From positions 9,944,183 to 10,008,182 of the forward strand of contig NC_133117.1 of assembly GCF_022965805.1 (NCBI RefSeq): a stretch of 64,000 nucleotides of DNA. The letters run 5' to 3'. The position numbers and the translations under genes were made by a program. The DNA comes from Primulina eburnea (Eukaryota > Streptophyta > Magnoliopsida > Lamiales > Gesneriaceae). Below, piece by piece: positions 52,193 to 63,926 of this stretch; positions within the stretch are counted from its first letter, which is position 1; every line of letters begins with the position of its first letter. The notes below the pieces were generated by a model. It was not told where the DNA came from. It worked only from the letters and a program-made list of their open reading frames with translations, and did no database searches.

Positions 52193-53923
52193 GTGGAGAT
52201 AATAGAACTCGAAGAGGTTCGAGAGACACCCACAATTGAAGAACCCACACCCGAAGAGCCAAGAGTGGAGATACAAGCTCTTAGAAGATCTGAGAGAGTC
52301 TCGAGACCACCTATGAGGTATGGTCTGCTTCTTGAAGAGGGTGTTGATGAGTCTAACCATGGATATGATCCAAGGACCTTCAAGGAAGCGTTATCTTATG
52401 CCGATTCATCCAAGTGGCTTGAAGCAATGAAATCTGAGATGAATTCCATGCATTCGAACCAAGTGTGGAATCTCGTGGATCCACCTGAGGGAATTGTTCC
52501 CATAGGGTGTAAATGGATTTACAAGAGGAAACTTGGGGCGGATGGGAAGGTATTGACCTTCAAGGCGCGATTGGTAGCAAAAGGATATACTCAAAGACAA
52601 GGAGTTGACTTTGAGAAAACATTTTCTCCAGTTGCAATGTTCAAGTCCATAAGGATATTGCTAGCCATAGCTGCATGGTATGACTATGAGATATGGCAGA
52701 TGGATGTCAAGACAATCTTTCTTAATGGGGATATTAAGGAAGAGATTTACATGTCTAAACCCGAAGTGTTTACATCTGTCGGAAGTGAGCATATGGTATG
52801 CAAACTTCAAAGATCTATTTATGGTCTAAATCAGGAATCTAGGAGTTGGAATCTTAGATTCGATAGTACAATCAAAGAGTTTGGTTTTACTAAGAATCCT
52901 GAGGAACCCTGTGCGTATAAGAAGGTGATTGGGTTATGATGTGGGAACGTTGCAATCAACTAAAATACAGATGTGGGAACGTTGCAATCAACTAAAATAT
53001 GGTTAGCGAGTAAGTTCTCGATGCAGGACTTGAGTGAAGCATCTTTTGTATTGGGAATACAGATCTATAGAGATAGATCAAGAAGATTGCTTGGTCTCAC
53101 CCTCCACATACATTGATACCATCGTGAAGCAGTTCTCGATGGATGACTCCAATAGAGGACATCTACCAATGTGTCATGGCGTGTCCTTATCCAAGTCTAT
53201 GTCTCCCAAGATTGATGCAGAGATAGCGGCGATGACACGCATTTCGTATGCATCTGCAATTGGTAGTATCATGTATAGGATGATATCTATACGTCTTGAC
53301 GTGGCTTTTGCACTAAGTGTAGTGAGTAGATATCAATCGAACCCTGGTCTTACACATTGGAAAGCTGTGAAAGACAACCCCAAATATTTGAGAAGGATCA
53401 ATAAGTTGTTCTTTGTCTATGGGGGTGAAGAACTAAAATTGGAAGGCTATATCGACTCTAGCTTCCAAAGCGATATCGATGACTCAAAGTCAACCTCTGG
53501 GTTCATATTCATGCTCAATGGTGCTGTTGTCTCTTGGAAGAGTTCCAAGCGAGACAGTACAACGGATTCCACCACTAAGGCAGAATACATTGCTGCATCA
53601 GCTGCAACAAAGGGGCTGTTTAGATAAGGAATTTCGTCCAAGAGTTGGGCGTCATTCCTAATGGAGTTGCTCCTGTCCTGGTGTTTTGTGACAACACGGG
53701 AGCCATTTCTCAAGCAAAGAGCTAAGGTCTCATCAGAAGTCCAAACATGTATTGAGAAAGTACCACATCCTCCGAGAGATTGTGAAAAGAGGAGAAGTCT
53801 CGATTGACAAAGTCGGCTCCACAGATAATGTTGTTGATCCACTAACTAAGCATTTACCTGGACAATTATTCGAGAAGCATCGCGAATCGATGGATTTGAA
53901 GCATATGGGTAGTTGGCTCTAAT
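52193..53923 (+). pseudogene. Ty1/copia reverse transcriptase and RNase H, catalytic centre deleted
   Basis: RT starts with RRSERVSRPPMRYGLLLEEG and runs through WNLVDPPEGIVPIGCKWIYK, ARLVAKGYTQRQGVDFEKTF and QMDVKTIFLNGDI, to PCAYKKVIGL at 52,939. The expected YVDD block is missing; instead a 30-base segment GATGTGGGAACGTTGCAATC... is present twice (about 52,939-53,000). The frame resumes with SKFSMQDLSEASFVLGIQIY, and RNase H includes YIDSSFQSDIDDSKSTSGF and STTKAEYIA. After a frameshift near 53,625 it ends MGSWL and stops at about 53,922. Confidence 0.85.
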
Positions 53924-53936
53924 GCAAGTGGGAGAT
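53924..53936 (+). promoter_or_regulatory. Polypurine tract of the copia element
   Basis: GCAAGTGGGAGAT directly precedes the LTR start TGTTAGAG and follows the pol stop, as usual for plant copia elements. Confidence 0.75.
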
Positions 53937-55977
53937 TGTTAGAGTAGGTGTTCGTCGAGCCAAGTGTTGGCCGAGTGTTCACAATGAAACTCTATGTATA
54001 AACAATCTTTATTTTAATAATATTTGAAATTATTGTTTTGGCACATCTTTATCTTTATACCCATGCTAGTTGCATAGATAAAGTCTTTGAATATACAAAT
54101 AGTAGAAAGAATATGAGATGCTCATATGATGAGTATCATGAAACTCATATTTGTAATACTTTATGTTCTAAATAGTTCCTAGTCGATTCAGCCGCCGCTA
54201 AGAAGGATATAGGCCGCTCGAGTTCGAGACTAGTATCTGAGATGTAAGTACCATGTTTCATTGGTAGGGGACATTGTGATGTCCAAACATGTAGATAGGT
54301 GCACCTTGTAGAGTACCCTGAACAACCCTCCATAAAGGACTTTTCAAGTGGTTCTCACTTATCGAGTGGAAACGTCCTAGTTTATAGTTGTACACCATTA
54401 GTCCATATGACCCGGGACAATATTGAGACTCTATATGCTAGCATTTCACTTTGACTTGTCTACCGACTCTCATGGGGTGATCATGTGGCAAGGTTGGGTG
54501 TTTTGTCGAAACATATAGGAGTCGATGCATTGTAGTCGGGGATTCACCGCTTACCTTCGGGTATCGATATCCTATGTGATCACATGTATATGTAGTATGA
54601 AATCTCTGATCAGAGTATGGTGGTAATTATGAAAGGGGTTTCATATATTACACCATCGATGCAACTACGACATGACACATAGTATCGATTCATTGAAAAC
54701 TCTCGATATACCAATGGTTGTCGAATCGGTCGGGATATATGAGATGAAAGGATCGTACTGTACGCTAATCATAATTGAATGGTTCTTGCAGGCACTATCA
54801 TTTGATACCTAGGGAATCATGTAAGCGATTTCGCTAGGCGTTTAACATGATTGGTTGGATACTATCAGACTTGAGTTCTGACGTTCTTGTTATCAAGGAG
54901 TTGATAATTAAGAATGGAGCAATTAGGGTATGCTCGAATAAGAACATGTTTAGTCCGAATCACATGGAGATGTGAACCCACGGCTAGTTGTATCAATGAA
55001 CCATTGAGAGCCACACAAGTGCTAGCTTTCTAGATCCCGTTGAGAAGCTAAAATAATTCACTGTTTTGAACGGCTTATAAAGAAGTTTATAAGCGTAAAT
55101 AAAATAGAAATATGACTTCTATAAGGAGAATATAACTTTTAATTTGAGGAAGTGTTCCTAAATTAAAAGTTGGCCAAACGAGTAATGTATTTGAAAATTG
55201 TGATTTTCATAAACATTATTATGGACAAAATTAAATTAATTCAAGTGTTGAATTAATTAAACACTAGTGGACCTAGTAGAGTCCAAATAATTAAATTAAT
55301 TCAAGTGTTGAATTAATTAAATAATATTGGGCCTAGTAAAGGCCAATTAAAAATAATTATAAAACTAGTGGGCTTGAGTAAAATCAAGTAAAGTTTAAAT
55401 GGACTCAAATATGTGAGACATTTAAATAAAAGTCCATGAGCCATGTAATTATTACAAGCCCAAATAGAATTGCATGCTTGGAAGGTAAAGGGTTGGAGGC
55501 AACTTTTGAGTTAATGGCATGGCATGCACATGCAAATTTTTGCTTTTGCTTTTTGCACAACCAAGACAACTCATCCTCCCTTCATTCCAATGTGTGGTGG
55601 CCGAAATTTGCTCTCAATATTCTCCTCATTTTTCTTTTTCAATTGTTGAGGAATTCATACTCTTCTCTTTGAAAAATCCTCTTATTTTTCTAGTGCAAAA
55701 GAGAGGTTCTAGCTTGCAAGTGGTGGGCCTAATTTTGAAGAAAAGAGGCTTATAGATTGTCATCCATTCAAGAGCTATGATGTTTATAATTTAGTTGGAG
55801 CCATAACATCATCTTTGTGATTGATAGGTAAAAATTCTAAACACACTATGAATGTCATATTTCGTGTTTTTCATATTTGCTACACATTATAGGATTAGGG
55901 TGCTCGGTTTTTGCCCTTGAAAAATAAATTTTGAAACTTCCGTTGCGTATTCGGGCACCTTAATTGATCCCCTTTCA
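53937..55977 (+). repeat. 3' LTR of the copia element
   Basis: It begins TGTTAGAGTAGGTG after the polypurine tract and probably ends CCCCTTTCA at 55,977. Near 55,232 and 55,291 a unit of about 60 bp containing TTAATTCAAGTGTTGAATTA is duplicated in tandem. The right boundary is judged from resemblance to other copia LTR ends and is less sure than the left. Confidence 0.65.
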
Positions 55978-56149
55978 TTTTTCTATTTGGGTCCTGAAGT
56001 GATTAGACCCTTAGAGACCCACATCTAGATTATCCTGAGGGACTTTCCATTGTGTGTCCCAAGATGAATGCGGTTGTGTGCATAATCTGGTGGTGTGTGT
56101 AGTGTTCTTACTTTTACAGTATGTTGTATTTTCGTTTGTCCTTATCACT

Positions 56150-57541
56150 CAATTTGTACCTCTTTTGGACCGATCGACCGTTGTAGTATCGGTTAGGTCT
56201 TATTTTTGAGTGATATCCTATTGAACTTGGCTTTCTGCGGACCAACCTGAACTGTTGTGAGTGGTTGGATTTGGCCTGCATCTGAGCCATGATTGATTGG
56301 ACTTCACACTCTCAAATTCGACATATCCTAGACCACGTCGCCTTCCATAGTTCTCAAAATTTACATTCTGATTGATTTAGACTTCAGGCTCATTATTTTC
56401 ATGTACCGTACTAGATCTGACAAATTTAATTGATTTTAAACTATCTTTTTCTAGTAGCGGTTGAGTTTGTGCTTCTGAGGCGCTGCATTCATTGATGCTG
56501 TAACCTAGCCATGTTCTGTCTCCGGCCAGTTTCTGCATCTCATGCATCCTTTCAAGAGAAACAGAGGACTTATTCCGTGAGTTGACTGTGTTAATTAACC
56601 TTTTATTTTCCTTTAACGTGGCATGGAATAATTTTCGCAAGTCGTCATTCTCAGCCGCTAGCAGACTTAATTTTACTTTCAAACCGTCAACCTCCTTTTG
56701 TTGTGAGCAGCTGGAGAGGATTAACTTGTTTTCAAGTCTTGTTTTTCTGCCTTAGCCTCATCGAATTGCTGTGATAGTCCTTTAAACTCTTTCACCATGT
56801 CATGCAGTGCCGTCACAAGGTTTTCCCGTGTAAATTCCAGAGAGTCGAAGTCAAATACCATTTTTCGGTGGATTCTGATACTTCATCATCCATGAGACAT
56901 TTTACTACCTCATCGTCGCTTTCACTCGAAAATTCCTTGGATTTGGACCTTTCTGAGTCTGAATCGACCCATTTGATTTTTCTTTCTTCTGCAATTAAAA
57001 CTCGTTGAACTTTATTTTTGGTGAACCTTTTATCATCTTTAGACCTTCTTCTATCAATCGGTCTCTTTTCATCTTTCTTCGGCCTGTTACATTCTGTAAT
57101 AAAATATCCATTTTTCTCACAATTTAAATAAGCTTAACCATCATTTGTATGATTCTTATTGAAATGTGGTTTAGTGAAGATTGATTTTTACGCATAATTT
57201 ACAAAATTTCTTGACAAAAAGGGACATAGCTTCATTGCTCAGTTGCTCAACTGATTTCTTATTTTTGGACTCTTCGATCGGAAGAGTCACTATGGTAAAT
57301 ACCAGGGATTTGGTTTGTTGAGAAGTGGATGGTTCTTCTTTAGTTCGTATTTCGAGCTCGAATTCGTACGCTTTAGGGTCAGCAAAGAGATTGTAAAGCT
57401 CCAGCTTGTTCAGATCTTTTGATTCCCACATTGCTACTGTCTTCATGTCCCATTCTCTGGGAAGAGCTGTCATTAACTTCAAGACAATGTCACGATTAGA
57501 GTATTCTTTACCTAAAGAAATGAGTTCAATAATAATGCTAC
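56150..57541 (-). pseudogene. Ty1/copia Gag, minus strand, C-terminal part
   Basis: On the minus strand ELISLGKEYSNRDIVLKLMT and LPREWDMKTVAMWESKDLN (about 57,420-57,540) are the UBN2-type Gag core. A degenerate zinc knuckle lies near 57,090-57,130, then an acidic region, and a coiled-coil segment LSLLAAENDDLRKLF with the family signature ending GDRTWLGYS (56,500-56,520). Frames change between parts. The sequence to the left down to about 56,150 may be its continuation. The N-terminal part is at 58,725-59,178, separated by a solo LTR. Confidence 0.75.
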
Positions 57542-58719
57542 TGAAGGGAAATATAATTTCCATAGTAAATTGATTTCTCTAATATTATTTTTTCCTTGTT
57601 GATTTGATTGGGTATAATATTTAATTATGATTTTGCCTTTCTAGATAATTATGTTAAGATTTTATTGTGATATAATATCTTCCTTAAATTTAATTTCTTT
57701 CTTGATAAGATATTGGGTTTTACTTTCCTAGATATTATATTTATGATAAAGATCTTATAGATATAATATTTATGATAAGGATTTACATGATATGATATTA
57801 TTGATTTTGTTTCTAATATAATTCTTGTATAGCATATCTTATATATTTCTTTATGGAAGATAAACTCTAGGAGAGATGAAGGCTATAAATATGAGATGAA
57901 GATTCAAAAGCATTGAGAGATAGAGACGAAAAAAAATTCAGAGAGTTTTAGTGGAAGAGATTTTTCGGGGAAGAGATTTTCGTGGAGATAGTTTTTCGTG
58001 GAGGTGATTTTCGTGGGAGTTCTTCGGGGGAGATTTTTGTGGTGGTCTTTTCTCTCTGTCAATTATTCACTCACATGTGCACGTTCAGAATTTCGGAGAA
58101 AACTTTATTCAAGAGACGTGCTGTGTGCAGAAAAGTGGTGATAAGGTATTGCCGTGAATGTTGAGAACATCTGCAGACAACATCTGTGAAGAAGTTGGCT
58201 GAAGACTGCTTTTCGTGGATCTCCTTTTGGCATCACGTTTTGCTTTCTTGTTTTAGTTTTTATTCTTGTTATTTGTTTTAGAAAGCATTTGTTTTCTCAA
58301 TTTGTTGAGGAAATTGATTTTTGTGAAAATCACTAGTGATAGGTTTTTGTAAACGGTTAAGTTTTCTAGTGATGAATTTTTTCCCTGAAGCACAGTACTT
58401 GTGCAAATTTAATCTTGTCCATCTATTAATTTAAAGTCAATTTGTGTTACAAAATATAATATTCTGCTGCATGTTGTCCGAGATGTTGTAACATCTGGCA
58501 CAACATTTAATTCTGACAAGACACGAATTTGCATATCTCGTCTAGCTGTTTATGTTAAGTGAATTTGTGTTACAAAGTATAATATTTCGCTACATGTTGT
58601 CCCAGATGTTGTAACATCTGGAACAACACCTAATTCTGACAAAACACAAATTCTCTGTTTTATATCCTATACTGATATTGTTATTAATTTTAGCACATGT
58701 AGGACAAAATAATTTTACA
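57542..58719 (+). mobile_element. Solo LTR inserted in the copia Gag
   Basis: It begins TGAAGGGAAATATA and ends ATTTTACA, 1,178 bp, flanked by GCTAC (57,537-57,541) and ACTAC (58,720-58,724). Removing it rejoins the two halves of Gag. A TATA box in GGCTATAAATATGAGATG near 57,880 is followed by a leader-like region. Inside, a segment of about 90 bp with AGATGTTGTAACATCTGG occurs twice (about 58,438-58,530 and 58,563-58,652). No PBS or protein is present. Confidence 0.7.
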
Positions 58720-58724
58720 ACTAC

Positions 58725-59178
58725 TAAACCGTTCATCAAATTCAGAGAGAGTTTCTCCTGACTTCATCTTAGCATTGTAAAACTTCTGGATTGTAACTGT
58801 CTCTTTATTTTCTTTGGTCTGGTCATTGTCTTCACACAGTTGTGTCAGTTTCTCTCATGTCTCTTTTGTTGTAGAGCAAATTTTAATTTTGGCAAAAATA
58901 TTCTTATCTAAAGTTTTATAAAGTATATATTTGGCGACGTTGTCAAGGTTCGCCTTCTTTTTGTCATTAACCGTCCATTTGGATCAATGCTTTTCCACTA
59001 TTTGGAGAGCACCTTCAGTTATAGCCACAACTGGATTGACTTTCAAGATCTTTATAGGCCCTTCAGTGATGACATACCGCATGTCATTGTCTTAAGCTGC
59101 AAAATATGCATGCATACAAATTTTTCAGTCATCATAATCTTCTTTAGAAAACATAAGAATCTTGTTAAATGATGCCAT
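58725..59178 (-). pseudogene. Ty1/copia Gag, minus strand, N-terminal part
   Basis: MASFNKILMFSKEDYDDR starts at 59,178 and is followed by stops. IKILKVNPVVAITEGALQIV, WTVNDKKKANLDNVAKYIL and TVTIQKFYNAKMKSGETLSE are clear. It ends at DERF, exactly where the solo LTR is inserted. Premature stops exist near 59,125 and 59,095. Confidence 0.75.
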
Positions 59179-59216
59179 ATGTATAAGTTGTAGGTATCGA
59201 TGTTCGAAAAAACTTT

Positions 59217-59228
59217 GCTCTGATACCA
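59217..59228 (-). promoter_or_regulatory. Primer binding site (initiator tRNA-Met)
   Basis: The minus strand reads TGGTATCAGAGC, two bases from the LTR end at 59,231. Confidence 0.85.
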
Positions 59229-59230
59229 GT

Positions 59231-59877
59231 TGTTAGGATCGGGAAAAAGTATAGAGGGGGGTGAATAAACTCTTTAAAAATATTTGATTTTAAAATTTGT
59301 TTCCAATCATTTTTTTAGGCGGTTGAAAGTTTTTCTCAAACGGTTATAAATATGAACCACTTGAAAAGTGTGGAAAACGGTTCAAATTTTCTAATGATAG
59401 CTTCAACTGGTTGGGTGGCTTGTTAACAAGAAACGGTTTGAAATGTAACATTTAATCAGCTGCAACAACAACATTAAAATGACCGGCTCATTGATTAGCA
59501 TCATTTTATAGCAACTGTTATTAGCATCAAAACTTGTAGGATGCATAAGTAATCTTATATTCTGGGATTGTGACATTAATGAAGATCTTTATCGGGACAG
59601 GTGCAGGACCTAGTTGACTTGTAGCAGTGCAAAACCATTGAATGTCATGAGCCGGTCAGAGAATATTTTTCATTAAGTGAGTAATGAATAACTCTTTAAT
59701 GAAGCGGTCGACATATGTCTTCGAACAACTGATTGGAAATCTTCTAGCAGTTGAAGCTCTTCTATTGCAAGCTGTTGAATAGTTCCTGCTATACCAGATA
59801 AACAGCAGTTGTTTTTCTGAAATAGTTAAGTATTATTTTGATTTTGTCAATCACTAAAACTTTAGATAATACTAATA
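59231..59877 (-). repeat. 5' LTR of the minus-strand copia element
   Basis: The plus strand starts TGTTAGGATCGGG and probably ends ACTAATA at 59,877, which would be ACTAACA with one change to pair with TGTTAG. TTTTGTCAATCACTAAAACT before the end resembles the start of LTRs in this copia group. Confidence 0.6.
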
Positions 59878-61269
59878 ATTTCTTAGAAAAAATTGAGGTC
59901 ATTTAAAAAATATAGTAACAATAGAATCGATTTTATTTTGGATAAAACAATCATTTTGAGAAAGGGGAAAATATAAAGTTCCCTCTAATTCGATTTTTCT
60001 GCGATTTTTATTCTTTTAAATAATTAAATTTTAATCTTAGTTAGCGAGCAATCTTTGTTTAATTTGTAATTTTTTTACTTTCTCCGTGAAAGTTAGCACG
60101 TGGTGTCGAACATGCCTGATGGCTAACACTTGGTGACATATCAGTAGTGGGTCGTACCACGCCATAGCTCTAACCGAGACGAACTAAAATTTTAATATAA
60201 ATAACTAATTATAAAACAAATAAGATCATATGAAGGACGATTTAGGAGATTAAAGTTACAATTTTCCTTTATATATATATACACATATATATATATATAT
60301 AAACATATTATTAAGTTTTCCCTTAATATAGACAAAGGACTTGGTGTGTTTTTGTTGTTCTCATCTCTCTTGACAAAGGACTTGGTGTGTTTTTGTTGTT
60401 TTCATCTCTCTTTTTTCATTTTTTTCAATTTATTATTGCAAAATTGTAGATTAGTCGCTCACTATTTTTCTCAACGATGATATAACCCTCATTCGAAATT
60501 TCAAATTTACCGTTTCAACACTCATTAATTTTCACAATTATGATATGATCTTTATTTAAATATAAATTAAATTAATTATAAATTTTTTTGGCAAACACGC
60601 ATTAATAAATACATATAGTTTTGTGTCAAATGTCACTATTGTGTGTATATATATTTATTTATTTTATATTTTACCTCATTATTGTAGCTTAAATTACGTT
60701 TCAATTTTTATTAGTATGAAATGAAATAATATAATATTCTTAGAAGCGTGTCCATTAACCAACCCTGGTTAAATTGAAGTCAAGGCAGATAGAAAGCATA
60801 ATTAATGCTCCCAAAGTAATACAAAGTCCCCGTCACACTTGATGAGTACGGAAGAATACCGAAATCAGCGTGGATTGAAGTAGGGATGTAGTTTAGTCGA
60901 GTCGAATAGTATTACGTTTGAGCTCAGCTCGTTTAATGTATACACAGGTTCTAATTCGGTTCGAGTTTATATTATGGGGCTCAAATTTGGATCGTTTTAA
61001 AATTATTAAGCTCGCGAATAGCTTGAGTTCAACTCGTTTATCATTTTTAACTAGTCTCATTCTACTCATTAAATGAGCTCGTTTTCGAGCTTAATAAACA
61101 AGATCATTTTCGATTACATTAAACAAGCTCGTTTTCGAAATCGTCGACCATTCTTATCCGAAAGATCAACTAAGATATGAGAATTTAAGGGGTATTCTTC
61201 TCATTTTATAGTATTTCAATCATTTTCTTTATACTCAAATTTCGATGTGGGACAATGCAAGTTATTATT
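59878..61269. other. Intergenic, no gene seen
   Basis: AT-rich. It holds a 41-bp tandem duplication at 60,331-60,412 (GACAAAGGACTTGGTGTGTT), a short TA run near 60,270-60,300, and a stretch at 60,890-61,150 with repeated GAGCTCG/CTCGTTT motifs that looks like an old dispersed repeat. Confidence 0.5.
60331..60412 (+). repeat. Tandem duplication, 41-bp unit
   Basis: Two adjacent copies start GACAAAGGACTTGGTG at 60,331 and 60,372; they differ at one base (TTGTTC versus TTGTTT). Confidence 0.9.
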
Positions 61270-61722
61270 ATACACTCAAAGTGTCAGCAATTTGTGATAA
61301 TTTGAAATTAATTAAATGCATTTCATATACATCATTTAAGATAGTTGGTGGTGTGGACATGAAAAAGTTGCGGAAATTTCATACGCAATTCAATGTTCAC
61401 ATCTCGGAGTTCGATTATAAATAGAGGCACAATTCAATCATTTCATTCATCCATTCTCGTTTATTTTATTTCATCTCATAGCATTTGAGTTCTTTGTTAT
61501 AATATTTGTAAAATGTTTGTCCTCGTATATTAAGAGAGTATGAATTCTATGTAGAAACACAGTGAGTGATTGCACACCATAAAATATTTTATAAAATTCT
61601 TTTCATCTTGCCATTGGTTTTTGCCCTAATAATTTTTAGGGATTTTCCACGTAAAACTCGATGTCCAGTTTTATATTTCATGCTCATAATATTATCTCAA
61701 GATGATGCTCATTTGACCAACA
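61270..61722 (+). repeat. 5' LTR of the rightmost copia element
   Basis: The right end CCAACA at 61,722 is followed by two bases and a PBS. TATAAATA at 61,416-61,423 (in GATTATAAATAGAGGC) marks the core promoter, about 300 bp before the LTR end. The left boundary is not certain; TGTCAGCAATTTG near 61,280 is a candidate. Confidence 0.6.
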
Positions 61723-61724
61723 AG

Positions 61725-61736
61725 TGGTATCAGAGC
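61725..61736 (+). promoter_or_regulatory. Primer binding site (initiator tRNA-Met)
   Basis: TGGTATCAGAGC two bases after the LTR end CCAACA. Confidence 0.85.
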
Positions 61737-61866
61737 ATTGATTTAAAATTTCTTAAAATTCTGAGTATGATCTGTGGTTGTAGCCTAAACTAATCTTCCA
61801 CACTTGAAAATATTTTTTATTAATGTGGGATTACTTTGTCCAGTCTACTAAATTTTTGTAGACATA

Positions 61867-63057
61867 ATGGCCGGCAGGTACGAGATAGAAAAGTTCAACT
61901 GAAGAAATTTTATGATGTGAAAAATCAAGCAGTTTTAAGAAACAAGAATTGTTTGGTGGCTATTGAAAATAGACCGAGGGAAATGAAGTATGATGGAAAA
62001 TAGAATGAGGTGAATAATAATGATGTTGCTAGTTTATACTTGGGTATAGCAGAAAAAGTACTATCAAGTATATCTGAGACAAAGATGACAAAATTATCTG
62101 TGATACTCTGACAAAGATGTACGGAGTCAGTGCACTGCACAATAAAATTTTCTAAAGAGAAGGCTTTATACCTTTCATATGGCAAAATCCTCATTAATTA
62201 CTGATCATATCAACACTCTTAATACTCTATTTATCCAACTCACCTACATGGGAAATAAAATAGAGAAAAATGAAGGTGCCGAGATTCTACTCAAAGTCTA
62301 CCATATTCATATTATCCTCTGTAAAATTTGACGATGTCTTAACTACGATTCTTGGAGAAGAAAGTCGGAAAAATAATAAAAAATATAGGTTGGTAACTTC
62401 GAAGGAGGCATATGCTTTACCGATGATAAGAGGAAGATTTATAAACCGTGACTCCAGTGGGAGCCAAAGGCGAGATAGATCAAAGCCAAGAAGTAAGAAG
62501 AAAAATATTTATTTTTTAAACATACCAGTAATTGGAACTTCAAGAAAGAGTGTACGAGTACTGAGAAGAGTTTCAAGGAAAAATGACCAGTACTTAAGAT
62601 TGTGGTGAAATATTATTCAGCGAAGCAGCAATAGTTGTAGAAGGCAGGCACAAATTTTGTGACACGTGGATTATGAACTCAGGAGCGACGTGGCATATGA
62701 CGTCTCGGAGAGCATGGTTCGATAAGTATGAACCAGTCTCGGGAGGATATGTATTAATGAAAAATGATCATGCCTTGGAAATCATCGGAGTCGGTACTAT
62801 CAAAATAATAATGTTTGATTGCACCATTCACATCATACTGGAGGTACAACATGTGAAAGGGCTGACAAGTAATCTTTTGTCCTTGGGGCAATTGGATGAT
62901 ATCGAGTGCAAAACTCTTATCAAGAAAGAGATGATAAAGATTGTGAAGGACGCCCTTGTGTTTATGAAGCGGAAAAATTTGTTGTAAATCTATATGTACT
63001 TTTGGGATAAATTCACAAAGAGGTGAAACTAGCTGTTGAATATATTAACAGTGTTAT
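61867..63057 (+). pseudogene. Ty1/copia Gag and protease, heavily broken
   Basis: MAGRYEIEKFN opens at 61,867, followed by several stops. LKRRLYTFHMAKSSLITDHI and NTLNTLFIQLTYMGNKIE (about 62,150-62,260) are clear Gag. A basic region (RDSSGSQRRDRSKPRS, about 62,450) comes before the lost zinc knuckle. The protease at 62,673-62,987 reads MNSGATWHMTSRRAW; the catalytic Asp of the family's DSGATWHMT motif is Asn here. EVQHVKGLTSNLLSLGQLDD follows. The frame is interrupted at 63,057 by a TRIM and resumes at 63,927. Confidence 0.8.
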
Positions 63058-63267
63058 TGTGAGGCCCGGGGCCGAAGAGGGCGGGGGGTGATCGCCGGTG
63101 CCATCAGTTGCACGGACAATGAGCGGCTCCTGGCAGGCTTCTAGGTGGAGGGAACATGAATGAACCGATCCCATACCGGAATGAGAGGGATCCGAGACTG
63201 TTCAATGTAATGGACTGTACAGTTGAAGAGGGCTTAAAAGATTTGATTTGTACTACTCATATCACGA

Positions 63268-63382
63268 AGGTGCATCTTCTTTTCGGTAGCTCATCACATA
63301 AGAACTCCAAAGTTAAGCATGCTTGACTTGGGGCAATTTTGGGATGGGTGACCTCCTGGGAAGTTTCCTAGGGTACGTGTGA
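63268..63382 (+). ncRNA. 5S rRNA-like domain in TRIM LTR 1
   Basis: AGTTAAGCATGCTTGA (63,311-63,326) corresponds to 5S box A, and GGGATGGGTGACCTCCTGGG (63,341-63,360) to box C. AAGAACTCCAAAGTTAAGC also follows 5S order. Spacing resembles the RNA polymerase III internal control region of plant 5S genes. It is a retrotransposon part, not a ribosomal gene. Confidence 0.85.
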
Positions 63383-63734
63383 CTGAGGACATAAGCACGC
63401 TGGAAAGACCCGTCTTGGTACAGTGAGGAAAGTCGTCGAATCTGGGGCGTTACAAGTGGTATCAGAGCCGACCTCTCTTAGTACGGTGTGGTTCGGGGAT
63501 GAACCAATCGGAAGCTGGTGGGCATGTGAGGCCCGGGGCCGAAGAGGGCGGGGGTTGATCGCCGGTGCCATCAGTTGCACGGACAATGAGCGGCTCCAGG
63601 CAGGCTTCTAGGTGGAGGGAACATGAATGAACCGATCCCATACTGGAATGAGAGGGATCCGAGACTGTTCAATGTAATGGACTGTGCAGTTGAAGAGGGT
63701 TTAAAAGATTTGATTTGTACTACTCATATCACGA

Positions 63735-63849
63735 AGGTGCATCTTCTTTTCGGTAGCTCATCACATAAGAACTCCAAAGTTAAGCGTTCTTGACTCGGGG
63801 AAATTTTGGGATGGGTGACCTCCTGGGAAGTTCCCCAGGGTGCGTGTGA
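63735..63849 (+). ncRNA. 5S rRNA-like domain in TRIM LTR 2
   Basis: The second copy: box A reads AGTTAAGCGTTCTTGA (63,778-63,793), and box C GGGATGGGTGACCTCCTGGG (63,808-63,827) is unchanged. Box A differs from LTR 1 at two positions while box C is identical. Confidence 0.85.
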
Positions 63850-63926
63850 GTGAGGACATAAGCACGCTAGAAAGACCCGTCTTGGTACAGTGAGGAAAGT
63901 CGTCGAATCTGGGGCGTTACAGTTAT

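Larger units (their letters stand above)
63058..63921 (+). mobile_element. Intact Cassandra-type TRIM
   Basis: 864 bp: two LTRs of 397 bp (63,058-63,454 and 63,525-63,921) around a 70-bp interior. Ends are TGTGAGGCCC and GGGCGTTACA. Flanks are an exact 5-bp duplication GTTAT (63,053-63,057 and 63,922-63,926). A PBS TGGTATCAGAGCC lies at 63,457-63,469, and a short purine-rich stretch before the second LTR. The LTRs differ at about 14 positions by eye. Each LTR contains 5S rRNA-like promoter boxes, the hallmark of Cassandra. No protein is encoded, so movement needs proteins from another element. Confidence 0.9.

Noticed and set aside
54145..54333. Minus-strand 62-codon frame
   Set aside because: It lies inside the copia 3' LTR and shows no domain.
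56802..57008. Plus-strand 68-codon frame with Ser/Leu-rich product
   Set aside because: It is the opposite strand of the acidic region of a minus-strand copia Gag.
63268..63382. Genuine 5S rRNA gene
   Set aside because: The segment is inside both LTRs of a TRIM and departs from 5S outside the promoter boxes.
63457..63469. tRNA-Met gene fragments at several TGGTATCAGAGC sites
   Set aside because: Each is a 12-13 base primer site next to an LTR or viral leader; no cloverleaf is present.
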